A stretch of 64,000 nucleotides of DNA. Origin: Fomes fomentarius. Lineage: Eukaryota > Basidiomycota > Agaricomycetes > Polyporales > Polyporaceae. The DNA is taken from NCBI GenBank assembly GCA_022606135.1, contig JABYQN010000001.1:2418001-2482000 (forward strand). The letters are read 5' to 3'. Of this stretch, positions 35,091 to 46,339 are shown piece by piece (the first letter of the stretch is position 1; each line of letters begins with the position of its first letter). The notes below the pieces were generated by a model. It saw only the letters and a program-made list of their open reading frames with translations, did no database searches and had not been told where the DNA came from. Both the position numbers and the translations under genes were made by a program.

Positions 35091-37661
35091 ATGTTCACCG
35101 CCCAGCTTCTCTCGCTCGTCGGCCTTGCAGCGGCTGCCAACGCATACTGGTCCTTTGGCGGCCTCAGACCCATTGTAACGACTCGTCTTGACCCCATAAT
35201 TAGCCCAGGTGTGGTACGTGACGTGCTTGCGCATTCATGTCTTCTGCTGCTCACAAATTCTCGGGTACGCAGGTTAGCTCCCATGTTCATTCTGTCGTAG
35301 GCGGTAGTCGCTTCAAAAGTGTCTACCAGTCAGACGATCTCCTTCAGAGCAACTGCTCGACGGTCCCCGTTCAGCCTGACAAGAGCAACTACTGGGCTGT
35401 AAGTACCGTTTACCTAGCAAATATCAAGTGTTGAACGATCTGCACTAGCCCCAACTGTATCACCAGGATCAGCAGACCGGCCGATTTACCCCAGTCCGTA
35501 AGTATTGGTCATATCTCTGCGCTGTCTCCTTGCCTCTGTGTTCCATATCTGGCACTTGTAGCCCATGCAGCTCTTACGCCAAAAATGGGAGTAGGAGTGA
35601 ATCCACGGCACGTCGAATTCGAGAACACTCGGTCGTATCCCGGACGAGACTGTGACGCTGAGACACCGGGTTCCCGGGGCCTGTGTCAACGCTGATATCA
35701 CCCTTGTAGCCACCCAATTCAGCATCTACTATCTTCTGCGTTACGGGCCGAAGAATGAAACGATCAAAGCGTTTCCTCCCGGGCTCCGTGTACGTCCGAG
35801 TCCTCTGTCCATTAGTCTTGTTGCAACTGACCGCGATCAATAAGATGCTCGCAGGTGACACGAACAGGCGTTCGTTCAACTCCTCAAGCTTTGCTGACAA
35901 GGCCATCGACTTCGTCTGTCTCGGTCAGTACATCCCTCTATATAGAGCAAGCGCACTGCTCACCAGTTCAAACATTCAACACTGGACCCGCAGACTTGAG
36001 CGGTGCTCATGCCGACGACCCGGATTGGGCGGAGCGTCCGAGCTTTTTCGAGCATAATTGCCCCGATGGCATGCGCGCGCAGGTGTTCTTCCCTTCCTGC
36101 TGGGACGGCGTCAACCTGGACTCGTCCGACCACAAGTCGCACATGGCGTATCCAATTCAGGACTTCAACGAAGGCGACTGTCCAGAGTCCCACCCCGTCC
36201 ACTTTGTCTCGCTCTTTTACGAGATGATCGTCTCTGTGGACGAGTTCGACTACTGGGGACCGGGCACGTGGGTCCTCGCCAACGGAGATACGACCGGCTA
36301 CGGACACCACGGCGACTTTCAGAACGGATGGGACGTCGATCTGCTCCAGAACGCGATTGACGACTGTGCGGATGTGGACGGGAACGTACTCGACTGCCCA
36401 CCTCTGGCCGCAGTCTACGACCGGGCGTCCGCTGATGCATGTGTCCTCGAAACCCAAATTGTGGATGAGGACACAGGTTTCGACAGCCCCATCTCGAGCC
36501 TGCCAGGATGCAACTTGCCGTGGGACGGTACTGGGCCGCGTCCGACGTGCCCCTCCGGCCCAGCTCCTGTGATCGTCCCCGTTACCACCACTCTTCCGAC
36601 TAACTGGACAGAGATCGGATGCGCTGCGGAGGGTCCGACAGGCCGTGCTCTCATTGGCGCGTCCACGACTAGCCCGAACATGACCCGCGCGTCCTGTGCT
36701 GCGTTTTGCCAGGAGAAGGGCTTCGCGCTGGCGGGCGCAGAGTATTCGGACGAGTGCTACTGTGACAACGAGCTGAGGAACGGCGCGTCAAACACTACGG
36801 TGACTTGGAACGAATGTTCAAACCACTGTGCGGGCAACGGTACGCTTGCCATGTCTATGTTCAACAACCAATTGCTCAGATGATGCACAGACCAGGAAAT
36901 TTGTGGCGGCCCCAACCGTCTCACCTTGATGTTCACTTCCAGCCCTCCGACCCTTCCCAGCCAGCACGTTCCCCCTGGCTGGACCAACATTGGCTGCGTC
37001 TCGGACAACGGCGCTCGTGCACTCACGGGATACAACTTTGCAAGCGACCAGATGACCATTACTTCGTGCACATCGGCCTGCGCGTCCCGCAACTTTACCC
37101 TCGCTGGCATTGAGTACGGCAGCGAGTGTTATTGTACGTTGACAGTTCCTTCTGCGGCGTCGGCGCTTGGTACTGAATGGTATGAGCCTTGTAGGCGGAA
37201 GTTCCTTCATGAACGGCGCAGGCAACCCTCTTGACGCGGTTTCCTGCAACATGGTTTGCTCCGGCGACAGCTCGACCACGTGTGGTGGTAGCTGGACGCT
37301 GAGCGCGTTCCGTTCGAACTCCTCAGGGGTCGCTACCACATCTTCCAGTTCACCTTCACCCCCAACCGGCACCGCTTCTTCGTCTGCCACTGTGACCTTC
37401 GCTTCTTCATCCGACGCTGCGTCCTCTTCCCTAACCGTATCCGTATCCTCTTCTTCCCCCTCTTCCGCATCCGGGACCTCTTCACTCATCGATACCTCGA
37501 CACACATATCTGCGTCAACACCTGCGGGGGAGTCCTCCACGTTGGCGCCTTCTTCATCTGCTTCTTCGGACTCTTCTCCGTCCACAGCCCCTGCTTCCAC
37601 GCCAGTTGTTGGTCGCCGCGGATACAGGCCGAGGGGTAATGCCATTACTGGCAGACTATGA
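35091..37661 (+). CDS. Secreted DUF1996 protein with two WSC domains
   Basis: Probable extracellular/cell-wall protein. Signal peptide MFTAQLLSLVGLAAAANA is followed by the DUF1996 domain: YWSFGGLRPIVTTRLDPI, HVHSVVGGSRF, NYWAPQLYHQDQQTGRFTPV, IYYLLRYGPKN, NCPDGMRAQVFFPSCWDG, HKSHMAYPIQDF and WVLANGDTTGYGHHGDFQNG, that is, the full His-rich core. Two WSC carbohydrate-binding-type domains follow: CAAFCQEKGFALAGAEYSDE with CYC near 36700-36780, and CTSACASRNFTLAGIEYGSE with CYC near 37060-37135. A Ser/Thr-rich, probably O-glycosylated tail ends GRRGYRPRGNAITGRL. Introns read at 35214, 35498-35709 (212 nt, unusually long), 35791, 35924 and 36849-36891. A phase-matched upstream acceptor inside the long intron would cause early termination. 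Function of DUF1996 is unknown. Confidence 0.88.
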
Positions 37662-37865
37662 CGGGCGTAACAAGGTGGTCTGCAACCCACCGAAATATGT
37701 CGGAGTCTTGGAGTCCCTCATGTTGTACATTATATACTTCTGGTTGGAATCATGTATGATCTTCTCTGCCAACTTGTACAAAACAGATGAGAACTATGGG
37801 GCTGATCGCGTTATACTGCTACGTCCTCCTGATATGGCAACAACGGAAGGAGTCCAACAACTCCA

Positions 37866-39108
37866 TCAATTGTCTACCCACTGTCCAATCTTCTGCAAAC
37901 CCTCCGTGCGCTCTGGCTCGTGCCAAGGGAAGATGGTGTAGTCGTGGATCCCATCTGGGTGCACGTAGGACGTGACATCTACCCCATCCGCCCTCAGCTT
38001 CTCCACCACAACCGTCGAGTCGTCTAGGATCGTCTCCAAGGCCCCGGCAGAGACGTAGGTGCGAGGGAAGCCCTTGAACAGGCCCTGCTGCTCGTCGAAA
38101 CGCGGCGACACGGGCGAAATGTAGCGGTTCGTCTTCGCCTCCTCCGGGTCGAGCGACCCAAGGTACGCCGCGCGCGCGTACGCGGGACCCATGCCCAGTA
38201 TGTCGTTCTGGCGGTTCCTCACCAGCGAGGAGCTCGGGGCTTTGCGCCACTCGGACGTGTCCAGCCAGGGCGAGCACGCGATCAGGCGACCCGGGGGCGG
38301 CAGTCCCGGAATGTTGTTCTCGACGAGGTGGCGGACGAGCGAGAAGGCGATGTTGCCTCCCGCAGAGTCTCCGACGACGACAACGTTCTTGGGGTCGAAA
38401 CCGACGTCCTTTATAAGGTACTGGTATGCCGCGAGCGAGTCGAGCAACGCGGCCGGGAAGGGGTTCGCCGGTGTGTCGGGCTTGGTTGCTGACAGGCGAT
38501 AGTCTACCGCGAGGACTCTGTCGAGGGTACGACAGTGTGCGAGGAGCCCATGGCTGATATTCCCTGTCGGTGCCTTCGGATGCGCGCTCCCCATCTGTAC
38601 AGTAGCATCCTTAATGCGCAGTCCATACAGTTGAACATTGCGGGCTTACGTGGAATGCACCTCCGTGAATGTACAGAGCTACTGGCTCGCCATCGCGAGC
38701 TTTCAGGTCCTCGGGGAGCGACGCTCCTGGCTTAAAGTTCCAGTAAACGCCGATTTTCGCAGGTACTACTCGATTGATGTCCGCTACTCGGCGGACCTCT
38801 CCGCAGAAAGCCTCTGAATTGTCGCTAATCCCATCGAGCCACAGGAACTTGGCGTCTTTCAACTCCTTGTCTGACTTTGGAGGGGGGACACTTGTGTCCA
38901 AGCCAAGCTCCACGGCCAGCTTGGTGATGACCTCGCGATGTGCAGCGACGATGACGCAGCGAAGGATGGACCATTTCGGGCTGGGACGGTTCGACTGCGG
39001 AAGGTATCGAATGAACCACCATGGTACTCGGACAAACGTCACTGAGGCCACAAGATACGTGATGTAGAGGCCCTTGAACGGTTGGCGGCGAACTATGGGC
39101 TGGGCCAT
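37866..39108 (-). CDS. Membrane-anchored alpha/beta-hydrolase, HSL-type esterase/lipase
   Basis: Carboxylic-ester hydrolase of the hormone-sensitive-lipase group, about 390 residues. An N-terminal hydrophobic segment (YITYLVASVTFVRVPWWFIR) is a likely anchor. The oxyanion-hole motif is ALYIHGGAFHMGSAHP, split by an intron at 38595-38649. The nucleophile elbow is VVVGDSAGGNIAFSL (about 38350), the catalytic Asp region is near PRTYVSAGALETILDD, and the His is in HPDGIHDYTIFP (about 37950). All three catalytic elements are present, so the enzyme should be active. Start is the Met at 39108; stop at 37866. Substrate unknown. The promoter carries a hexamer repeat. Confidence 0.9.
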
Positions 39109-39148
39109 CGCTGTTGCTAGTCTCGCGTATGAGTCAGTTGGAGTGGTA

Positions 39149-39190
39149 CAGGTTCAGGTTCAGGTTCAGGTTCAGGTTCAGGTTCAAGTT
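39149..39190 (+). repeat. CAGGTT hexamer microsatellite (7 units)
   Basis: Six perfect CAGGTT units and a seventh with one change (CAAGTT), 41 bp upstream of the esterase start codon, so within its promoter or 5' UTR. Confidence 0.9.
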
Positions 39191-39430
39191 CCTGACCGCC
39201 TTCGCCTGGGCTCTTCAAGTTCGTCGTCGTGTGAGTTCTACTTATCCGGAGTTCAGGCGGGCCGTGTTGTCAACCCTTCTTACAACTTACATTTTAGCCG
39301 GGGCCCTGCCGCCGCGTCATGTCGAAACTGACCATGTCTGTTATAACTGTTATCTGGCAGTGGATGGGACTCGCAGGTGGACGACCATCATCAGTCGACC
39401 CGCCAGCACTATGCTTACAAAAGTGAGCGG

Positions 39431-40378
39431 CTACTTCAGAGCAATCTCACTGACCGAGAATGCGATCCCACGCCCCGTTCTCTCCCACTCATCAGCTTCT
39501 TCTGCCTTCTCATAAGGCGGGAGATACCCCTTCCGCACCTCTTTCTTCGCTGCTGTGTCTTGACCAGACGCGGCGTCCCTTGACTTGACCAATGCGGACG
39601 GAGGCCCTTGTCCATCAGCCGTGTACGACATCATGAGGTTTGGTGGGCCCAGGGGCAAGTTGGGCGAGACGTCGATCGCCCAAGTATGGATTGTCTTCCC
39701 ATATGTCTTCTGTAGTTCTAGCATCGCTGGCTGTTCGGCAACATCCGTCGCGGCTCCTGTGGGAGAGATGGTTCAACGGACAACTCCAGTCGGATTGAAA
39801 GTCTCAGGTGGTCGCGACGTACCTGGTACAAACGACTTGGGCACCAGCTGCAGAAGCCCGCTCTCAACCTATCACCAAGTAATCCAGTCAATAAAAGTGC
39901 ATATAAGGAGCCACTCGTTATGGACCTCGTATTTGTGCGAGTGCCAGTATTTCTTCTCTTCTTCAGGTAGAGACTTGAATATCTATCACAATGGTGGTGT
40001 CATATATATATGGCTGAGGCATGTGCGAAGGATACCTGGATCTATAGCCCACCTTTTCGGTAACAATGTATTCGATGCCAATGAGTCTCGCATCGGATTT
40101 ATCCGAGTCGTAAATGACGCATTGGTGGAAGTCCGCAGAGAGATGTTTGCAGAAGTGGTGCGCCTCAACGTGGCGTGAATGGTCTTGGCTGTCAGTATTC
40201 ATTTTAGAGTGTGTTCGCATAACGATCTACAACGGAACAGGTTGGATGCGTACGCATATACGTGGAAGGCACAGAGATGCTGGTGAATCTGCTTGATGGG
40301 AGTGAAACTCATCAAGGCCTCCCCAGCAGCATGGTACGGGGTGGAATGGTAAACAGAGTGCTTGGATTCAGTGTCCAT
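39431..40378 (-). CDS. OBAP/DUF1264 family protein (oil-body-associated-protein-like)
   Basis: Small soluble protein family shared by plants, fungi and bacteria; plant members associate with oil bodies, fungal function is unknown. Starts [20 protein letters not shown] at 40378. The family blocks appear in order across introns: [100 protein letters not shown] and [12 protein letters not shown]. The C-terminal end is Lys/Glu-rich. The HLCAFH, EAHHFC and YWHSHKYEV blocks are diagnostic. An AG-containing extra segment before MLELQ (39720-39830) is intronic in this model. Stop at 39431. Confidence 0.85.
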
Positions 40379-40897
40379 GGCAGACAAACGAGGAAAAGGA
40401 GTACAAAGGTGGTATGGGTCAACGCGGTCTTGAAGCTTCATGTGAAGAGGCAAGTAGCATGACGTATGAGTGCATCATTTGGAGCTCTTTCGTCTTCGGG
40501 AGCAGAGCTTGACAAGTTAGTGCCGCTGGCAGCTCGTATCACCGCCGTGCGGTCCTGGTCAAAATTTCCTGCGGTAATAGCAGAGAGCAAAGCACCTGCC
40601 AGTATTGACAAGCACAAGTTGTGCGTTGCACAAGAGGTTTCGAGCGCTCATCGTCCGTATTGGTATAGGATTGAGGTTAGGGTTACGCGTGTCCTCGTCC
40701 GCCACTGTTCTCGACAGCGAGTAGCCCTTACCACCCGTCCCCCATCAAAAAGTCACACAGTGAGTACTCCGTCCCGCCCTATAGGCCGCCTGTCGCCCGG
40801 AGCCAATGCCTCGCATGCACGCCGCATTGATGGATTACACTCCACCGTCCTGGATGTACCGCCCAACTCTGACAGCGTCCTCTCTTCGCCTGTAGAG
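40379..40897. promoter_or_regulatory. Divergent promoter of OBAP-like and NAC-alpha genes, with a TTAGGGTTA box and a leader intron
   Basis: TTAGGGTTA at 40677-40685 resembles telomeric-repeat boxes (Tbf1/telo-box type) found in front of translation genes in some yeasts and plants. A 5'-UTR intron of NAC-alpha is likely at 40760-40895 (donor GTGAGTAC, acceptor CCTGTAG, two bases before the ATG). Regulatory role is inference. Confidence 0.5.
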
Positions 40898-41683
<786 letters not shown>

Positions 41684-41811
41684 TCCTGTTGTGTCGCACT
41701 GTATCATTACCACACTGCTTTGCCTTGTCATAATACGCTCAAAATCTACCCGCCGGGCTGTCGATGACTCTGTCACAACCTTGAGAGTTGTCTCAAACTT
41801 TGCCGAGAGGT

Positions 41812-42860
41812 TCATTGCATCCAACGACGTAACTCCACATAATAATTCGATCTTTCCCACCCGTCCTGGACGATTTGCAGTCCAAATCTTCCCCTGCCGG
41901 TTTCGAGACCGTCTGCAGGGGCATCTCCGATGACTAGACCCATGTCGGAGGCGGCCTTGACGACTAGTTCGTTCAACTCTCTCTTTGCGAACATGTGGTA
42001 GTACCTGTCGAAGACCTTGAGTTGAGAAGAGGATGTGGTGACATCTGGTGCGTCTTGGTGTCCCCTCTTCCCTTTCTGCCGACCCTTCGGCTTCGCCTCT
42101 TGGGACTGAGCTAGGACCCACGGAACGAAGACGTCCCGGCCTTCCGCCGAGGAGTTCAGTTCACTGCCTTCAGTGGAGGGTGTTGGTATGCTGCGCTTAG
42201 ACAGCTCATCCTGCTCGATGGCCCACACGTAGATCAGAGCGCGTCCATGTGACGGTGAAATGCTCTCGAGTAGTCGCTGTAATACGAAGTTAGCAGTTTA
42301 ATGAGGGGTGCGGTTAAGGACTGGGAGACACCTGCACTGCCAATGCCCGCCTCCCGGGCGTGGCGAGATGATGTATGGTGGCTATCGATATTGCATAGTC
42401 CTGAGACAATGTCATGAGACAAAGTACTATGGCTAGGAATACAGGAGGACGAACAAATGCTCCTCGCCGCCATGGACTGTCTAACACATCGCCCCAAACG
42501 ACTTCGCGGTCGGCGTCTCCAGCGCGTTTCGCAAGCTTGAGCAGGTTGATGCTCCGGTCGAGCCCTATCGTCCATATGTTGCCCTGGCGCTCGGAAGGCA
42601 AGGGAAGATACTTCCCGTTCCCCGTGCCTAGATCCACGCCCACGGACCCCGCAGGGAGGGAAGAAAGGAAGGCGACGATAATCGGCCACGGCTTCGCAGC
42701 TTAATGAAGATGAGCTCTTCCGTTAATCCTGCACCCAGCGCACCTTGTATCGGGTGTTCGAGAAGTGCGGAGCTATCTCATCGTAGACAGCATGCACATG
42801 CACATCCTCGTATGTCTGCGGATCATCCACAGAGACCTGTGTAGGCTTTACGTCGGGCAT
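41812..42860 (-). CDS. TRM9: tRNA (carboxymethyluridine34-5-O)-methyltransferase Trm9
   Basis: Completes the mcm5U34 wobble modification made by Elongator; needs the small partner Trm112. Starts [20 protein letters not shown] at 42860, then [19 protein letters not shown] 52-nt intron with an AAG acceptor joins [20 protein letters not shown] and the SAM motif [10 protein letters not shown]. Downstream are [20 protein letters not shown], the motif split across an intron [44 protein letters not shown], a basic insertion ([11 protein letters not shown]), [17 protein letters not shown] and the terminal [10 protein letters not shown]. All Trm9 landmarks are present. Converges with NAC-alpha. Confidence 0.92.
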
Positions 42861-43057
42861 CTTCGAGAATCGACAGCCGGATGCGCAGGGTAGGGAGCGG
42901 TGGTATGATTGGGAATTCGAGTTAAATTGCTACAATAGTGTGGGTATGGCACGGGTCGTGTGTGGTGGATGTGGACAGCGATGGTCGACGACGATGATGA
43001 CGGATGGCAGCGATACATAAAAAACCCAATAGTGAAAAAGCAAAATACCCTACCGAT

Positions 43058-43840
43058 TCAGCGCCCAGCGCTGGTGCTAGTGCGGCCGACCGGATAGCCC
43101 ATCTCCTCGTCGAGTAGCTCTCGGAACCTGCTGCCGTCGAACTTGGGGAACGGCACAAGCGCGGATGTGTCGAGCCGTTCGATGGCTTGAGGCAAATCGC
43201 TGCGCAGAATGTCCAGAGTGTGAGCACAGGGCCAAAGGCGCCATTGCGATGTAGGGAAGGCAAGCGGCTCACGCGACTGTCGAGGACCGTAGATGCCCCA
43301 GGCCTTGGAGTCCATCTGAGAGTTCTGCCTGATGGTTGTCGAGCAGGGTAGGGTTCGGGATGACGATGAGGGGCTTCCCAAGTCTCAGCACCTCTATAAT
43401 TGTACCAGAGCCTGGGGATGCGGGGAATAAGCATCGCTCGTGCTCAGCCCGTAGCGGCGTGCGGGGTAGTCATTTGAGGCTACTAACGCACCTGCATGGC
43501 TGATAACCAAATCGGCGCGCTCGTAGTCCTCCCTCAACGACGGCTTGAACCTCCACACGCTTGCCTCGGGGTCGCCGGTGCGCTGCCAGTGGTCGTCGGC
43601 ATCCCGGCGGAGGAGCGAGGCGTCGAAATCAGAGTTGCCGCATTGGACGTCGAGGGACCGATAACCCTTTGTGCGGAGGACGTCGAGAACGTGGTCGGAG
43701 AGGACTGTCTGCACGAGCGCGTCGAAGCGAGTGGAGCCCACGGTCACGAAGACATGCATGCGGTCTGCGGGCGAGTGGTGGTCGAGGTCCGGGGTCGTGG
43801 CCGGCGAGCGCGAGGAGTCGGACTCGAATGACTCGGACAT
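43058..43840 (-). CDS. ALG13: UDP-N-acetylglucosamine transferase subunit Alg13
   Basis: Catalytic subunit that with membrane-bound Alg14 adds the second GlcNAc to dolichol-PP-GlcNAc at the cytosolic ER face. Starts [20 protein letters not shown] at 43840, with a non-conserved leader of about 27 residues before [16 protein letters not shown], where shorter homologues begin. Then [16 protein letters not shown] joins across an intron to [20 protein letters not shown] and [21 protein letters not shown] second phase-matched intron leads to [35 protein letters not shown] and the stop at 43058. GT28-type ISHAGSGT and NPxLLDNHQ motifs are intact. Confidence 0.93.
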
Positions 43841-43852
43841 GGTTGGCTAGGT

Positions 43853-43873
43853 CAGGCTTCAGGCTTCAGGCTT
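43853..43873 (+). repeat. Three tandem CAGGCTT heptamers
   Basis: Perfect triplication of CAGGCTT 12 bp upstream of the ALG13 start codon, in its 5' leader. Confidence 0.85.
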
Positions 43874-44079
43874 GAGCTGCAGGGCAATCGCAGGACTCTG
43901 TGTGCATCCTCCTCCTTGACGCCGCAGCGAGCGACTTGATACTTATATGTACGTACTCGAACGGCGGCCTCCGTCTCTGTCTTTCCTTCCGCCGGTATTT
44001 AATTTGATCTGATTGAAACATTGAGCACTTGCACAGAGCCCCCCTTTCAGATTCTGTCCCGCTCTCACCTGACCCCGCC

Positions 44080-45344
44080 ATGGGCTATACTCTCTGCGTT
44101 TTAGGTCACTCTCTCGTCTACTATCACCCCTCCCATGATCCTTCCTCACCCCCTCCCCAGGATGTGGCACCATGGGCGTCGCCATCCTTTCTGGCGTCCT
44201 CACCAGCCTTGACGCCAAAACGTCTGCCTCCTTTGTCCCCCCGCCCAAGTGGGAATCGCACACCCCAGGCACGGTCACTCCGCAAACCCTCGAGGACGAG
44301 TCCTTTCCCTCGCGCTTCATCGCCTGCGTCAGCCGCGAAGAGACCGCCAAGAAGCTCGCAACAGCCTTCTTCTCCGCCCAGAACCTAGGCCGCAGTGTCG
44401 AAATAGTGCAGGCGCGAAATGTGGACGCGGTCCGCCAGTCAAATGTTATTTTGCTATGGTGAGATCGTTCCCGTTGCCAACTTTGAACCGACTCAATGGG
44501 GATACCCTCTGCAGCTGCAAGCCTCAGATCGCCAATACGATCCTCAGCGAGCCCGGGATGAAAGAAGCCTTGGAGGGCAAGCTCCTCATCAGCATCCTCG
44601 CCGGAGTCACAATCGTCCAGCTCCAGGGAATGGTCCTGCCTTCCACGAAAGTCATCCGCGCGATGCCAAACACGCCGTGCAAGGTCCGCTCCGTCTCCAC
44701 CCACCCACAGTCGATCTCTGATGTACCTCTCTCTCTCTCCGCTGACATGACATGCCATCGCGCGGGCGTACGTACGTACAGATCCGCGAAGGGATGACCG
44801 TGGTCAGCTCTCTCCCGCCTTCGGACGAGGCCGAGCTCGAGCGGTCCATCATCCTCAACATCTTTTCGTCCATCGGACGCTGTCGGTTCCTCGAGGAGAA
44901 GCATTTCGACGCATGCACCGCGCTCTCCGGCTCCGGCCCTGCCTTTGCGTGCATATTCCTGGAGGCCATGGCTGATGGCGGCGTAATGATGGGCCTTCCC
45001 CGCGCGGAGGCGTTGGAGCTCGCAGCGCAGAGTGCGTTTCGAATGTGTCGACATGTCCGGAACTGGGAACGCCTCGCGCTGACATGTGTTTCAGCTCTGC
45101 AGGGTGCAGCTCGCATGACTTTGCAGACCGGGATTCATCCTGCGCAGCTCAAGGATACTGTGACCAGTAAGTCTTGTCAGTCCATACTTCTGCACAGGAT
45201 GCTGAGAGCGGTATAGCCCCTGGTGGCTGCACAATCGCCGGTCTATTGGCCATGGAAGATGGTCGCGTGCGGTCTACGATTGCACGTGCCATTCAAGTTG
45301 CGACCGAGAGAGCAAGCGAGCTTGGAAATCCCGCGAAAAAGTGA
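44080..45344 (+). CDS. PRO3: Pyrroline-5-carboxylate reductase
   Basis: Last step of proline synthesis: reduces P5C to proline with NAD(P)H. Exon 1 is only MGYTLCVL and joins across an intron (44105-44161) to GCGTMGVAILSGVL, forming the dinucleotide-binding start. Then FIACVSREETAKKLATAFF, VEIVQARNVDAVRQSNVILL, CKPQIANTILSEPGMKEAL, LLISILAGVTIVQL, VIRAMPNTPCK, an intron, IREGMTVVSSL, FDACTALSGSGPAFACIFLE, AMADGGVMMGLPRAEALELA, and after introns TLQGAARMTLQTGIHPAQLK and TPGGCTIAGLLAMEDGRVRS. Ends ASELGNPAKK, stop 45342-45344. The AMPNTP, SGSGPAF and TPGGCTIAGL signatures are complete. Confidence 0.95.
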
Positions 45345-45490
45345 AGCCAAGATCACACACAACGAGCAAACAATGGATGTAGAAGACAATATATTTGTTG
45401 TACTTGTTTAGACTATACAACGAGACACGAGTGTTCAAGCGGAATGAAATGTCTCCGACTATTCTCTTCGGCATGCCCCAATGCATTAGA

Positions 45491-45710
45491 AGCCACCACG
45501 AAAGAGACGGTTGACTATCTTGCTCCTCCAACCAAGGATGGACGCATGGATGTATGGCGCCATCCTTAAGTGTACGGGAGCTAACTGACGCATGCAACGT
45601 CTGTCCTTCCTACTCACCTGGGTGTCTTCACGAAGTTCGAGGCGAGTGAAACCAAAAGACAGATGTATTCGACCGGGATCGATCGGAATATAGGAAAACA
45701 ATCTTAAAAG
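45491..45710 (-). CDS. Possible coding exons of unknown protein
   Basis: An open minus-strand stretch (SYIPIDPGRIHLSFGFTRLE, LREDTQ) ends at a good donor (GTGAGTAG) at about 45617, and an AAG acceptor at about 45567 follows. Downstream, two frames are open: one gives DGAIHPCVHPWLEEQDSQPS, the other ILGWRSKIVNRLFRGGF and a stop at 45491. No family recognised, no start found. It may belong to the same gene as the hydrophobic exons just upstream (45878-46266) or be 3' noncoding sequence. Confidence 0.25.
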
Positions 45711-45877
45711 AGGATGTGACTAGCTGTACGAGTTAGCGGCCTCCATTAGTATGGAGACAGCCACTAGAGTGATAGTCTGTATGTCGATCTGGCTCTCATA
45801 AAATGAGGATGGACGTGTGGGCAAAAAACGTCACCCAGAGTGTTGAAGAGCGGATGTAGGTGCTTTTGCATTATTAC

Positions 45878-46266
45878 TCAAGTGGTGTAGTGGGAAAAAT
45901 ATATTTCATGCTTGTGAGAGTACTGTAGAAACGATGAGCAAATGATATGCCGGGTGATATTTGCGAAACGTACCATTGGGTCACAGCCACGGCCCACCAT
46001 CCCACTGAAGACATGTCTCCCGTCTGTGAACCACTCCATCCATACGAGCAGCGCGTAAACGCTCCTCGCAATGACCATGATAGCCAATGAAAAGAGAGGC
46101 AAAAAATAACGGGAAGAGAGTTCATCTTGCTCTATTGAATGAATGCCTCGTCGATGGGGTAGAACGATGGGGCACTAAAGTGTAGAGCGTTGAAAGATAC
46201 CATATTCACTCACACAAGGATGAGTGAGACGTGACGAATATATTGTCCAGTAGAATACAATGCAAC
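45878..46266 (-). CDS. Possible small multi-pass membrane protein, unknown family
   Basis: An exon from about 46135 to 45973 reads ELSSRYFLPLFSLAIMVIAR then SVYALLVWMEWFTDGRH and GMVGRGCDPM, ending at donor GTACGTTT. A phase-compatible last exon adds YSHKHEIYFSHYTT and stop at 45878. An upstream exon after acceptor CTGTACAG (46267) reads VALYSTGQYIRHVSLIL with a GTGAGT donor, but its phase does not match cleanly. No start codon is evident, and RPT3 ends at 46340, so any 5' exon would overlap the RPT3 3' end. Composition looks protein-like; existence is uncertain. Confidence 0.3.
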
Positions 46267-46339
46267 CTGTACAGCGTTGTCAGCAAAGTCCCAGGCAGCG
46301 ACACGTCATGAACACATACCACAGTACAATCGACAACTA

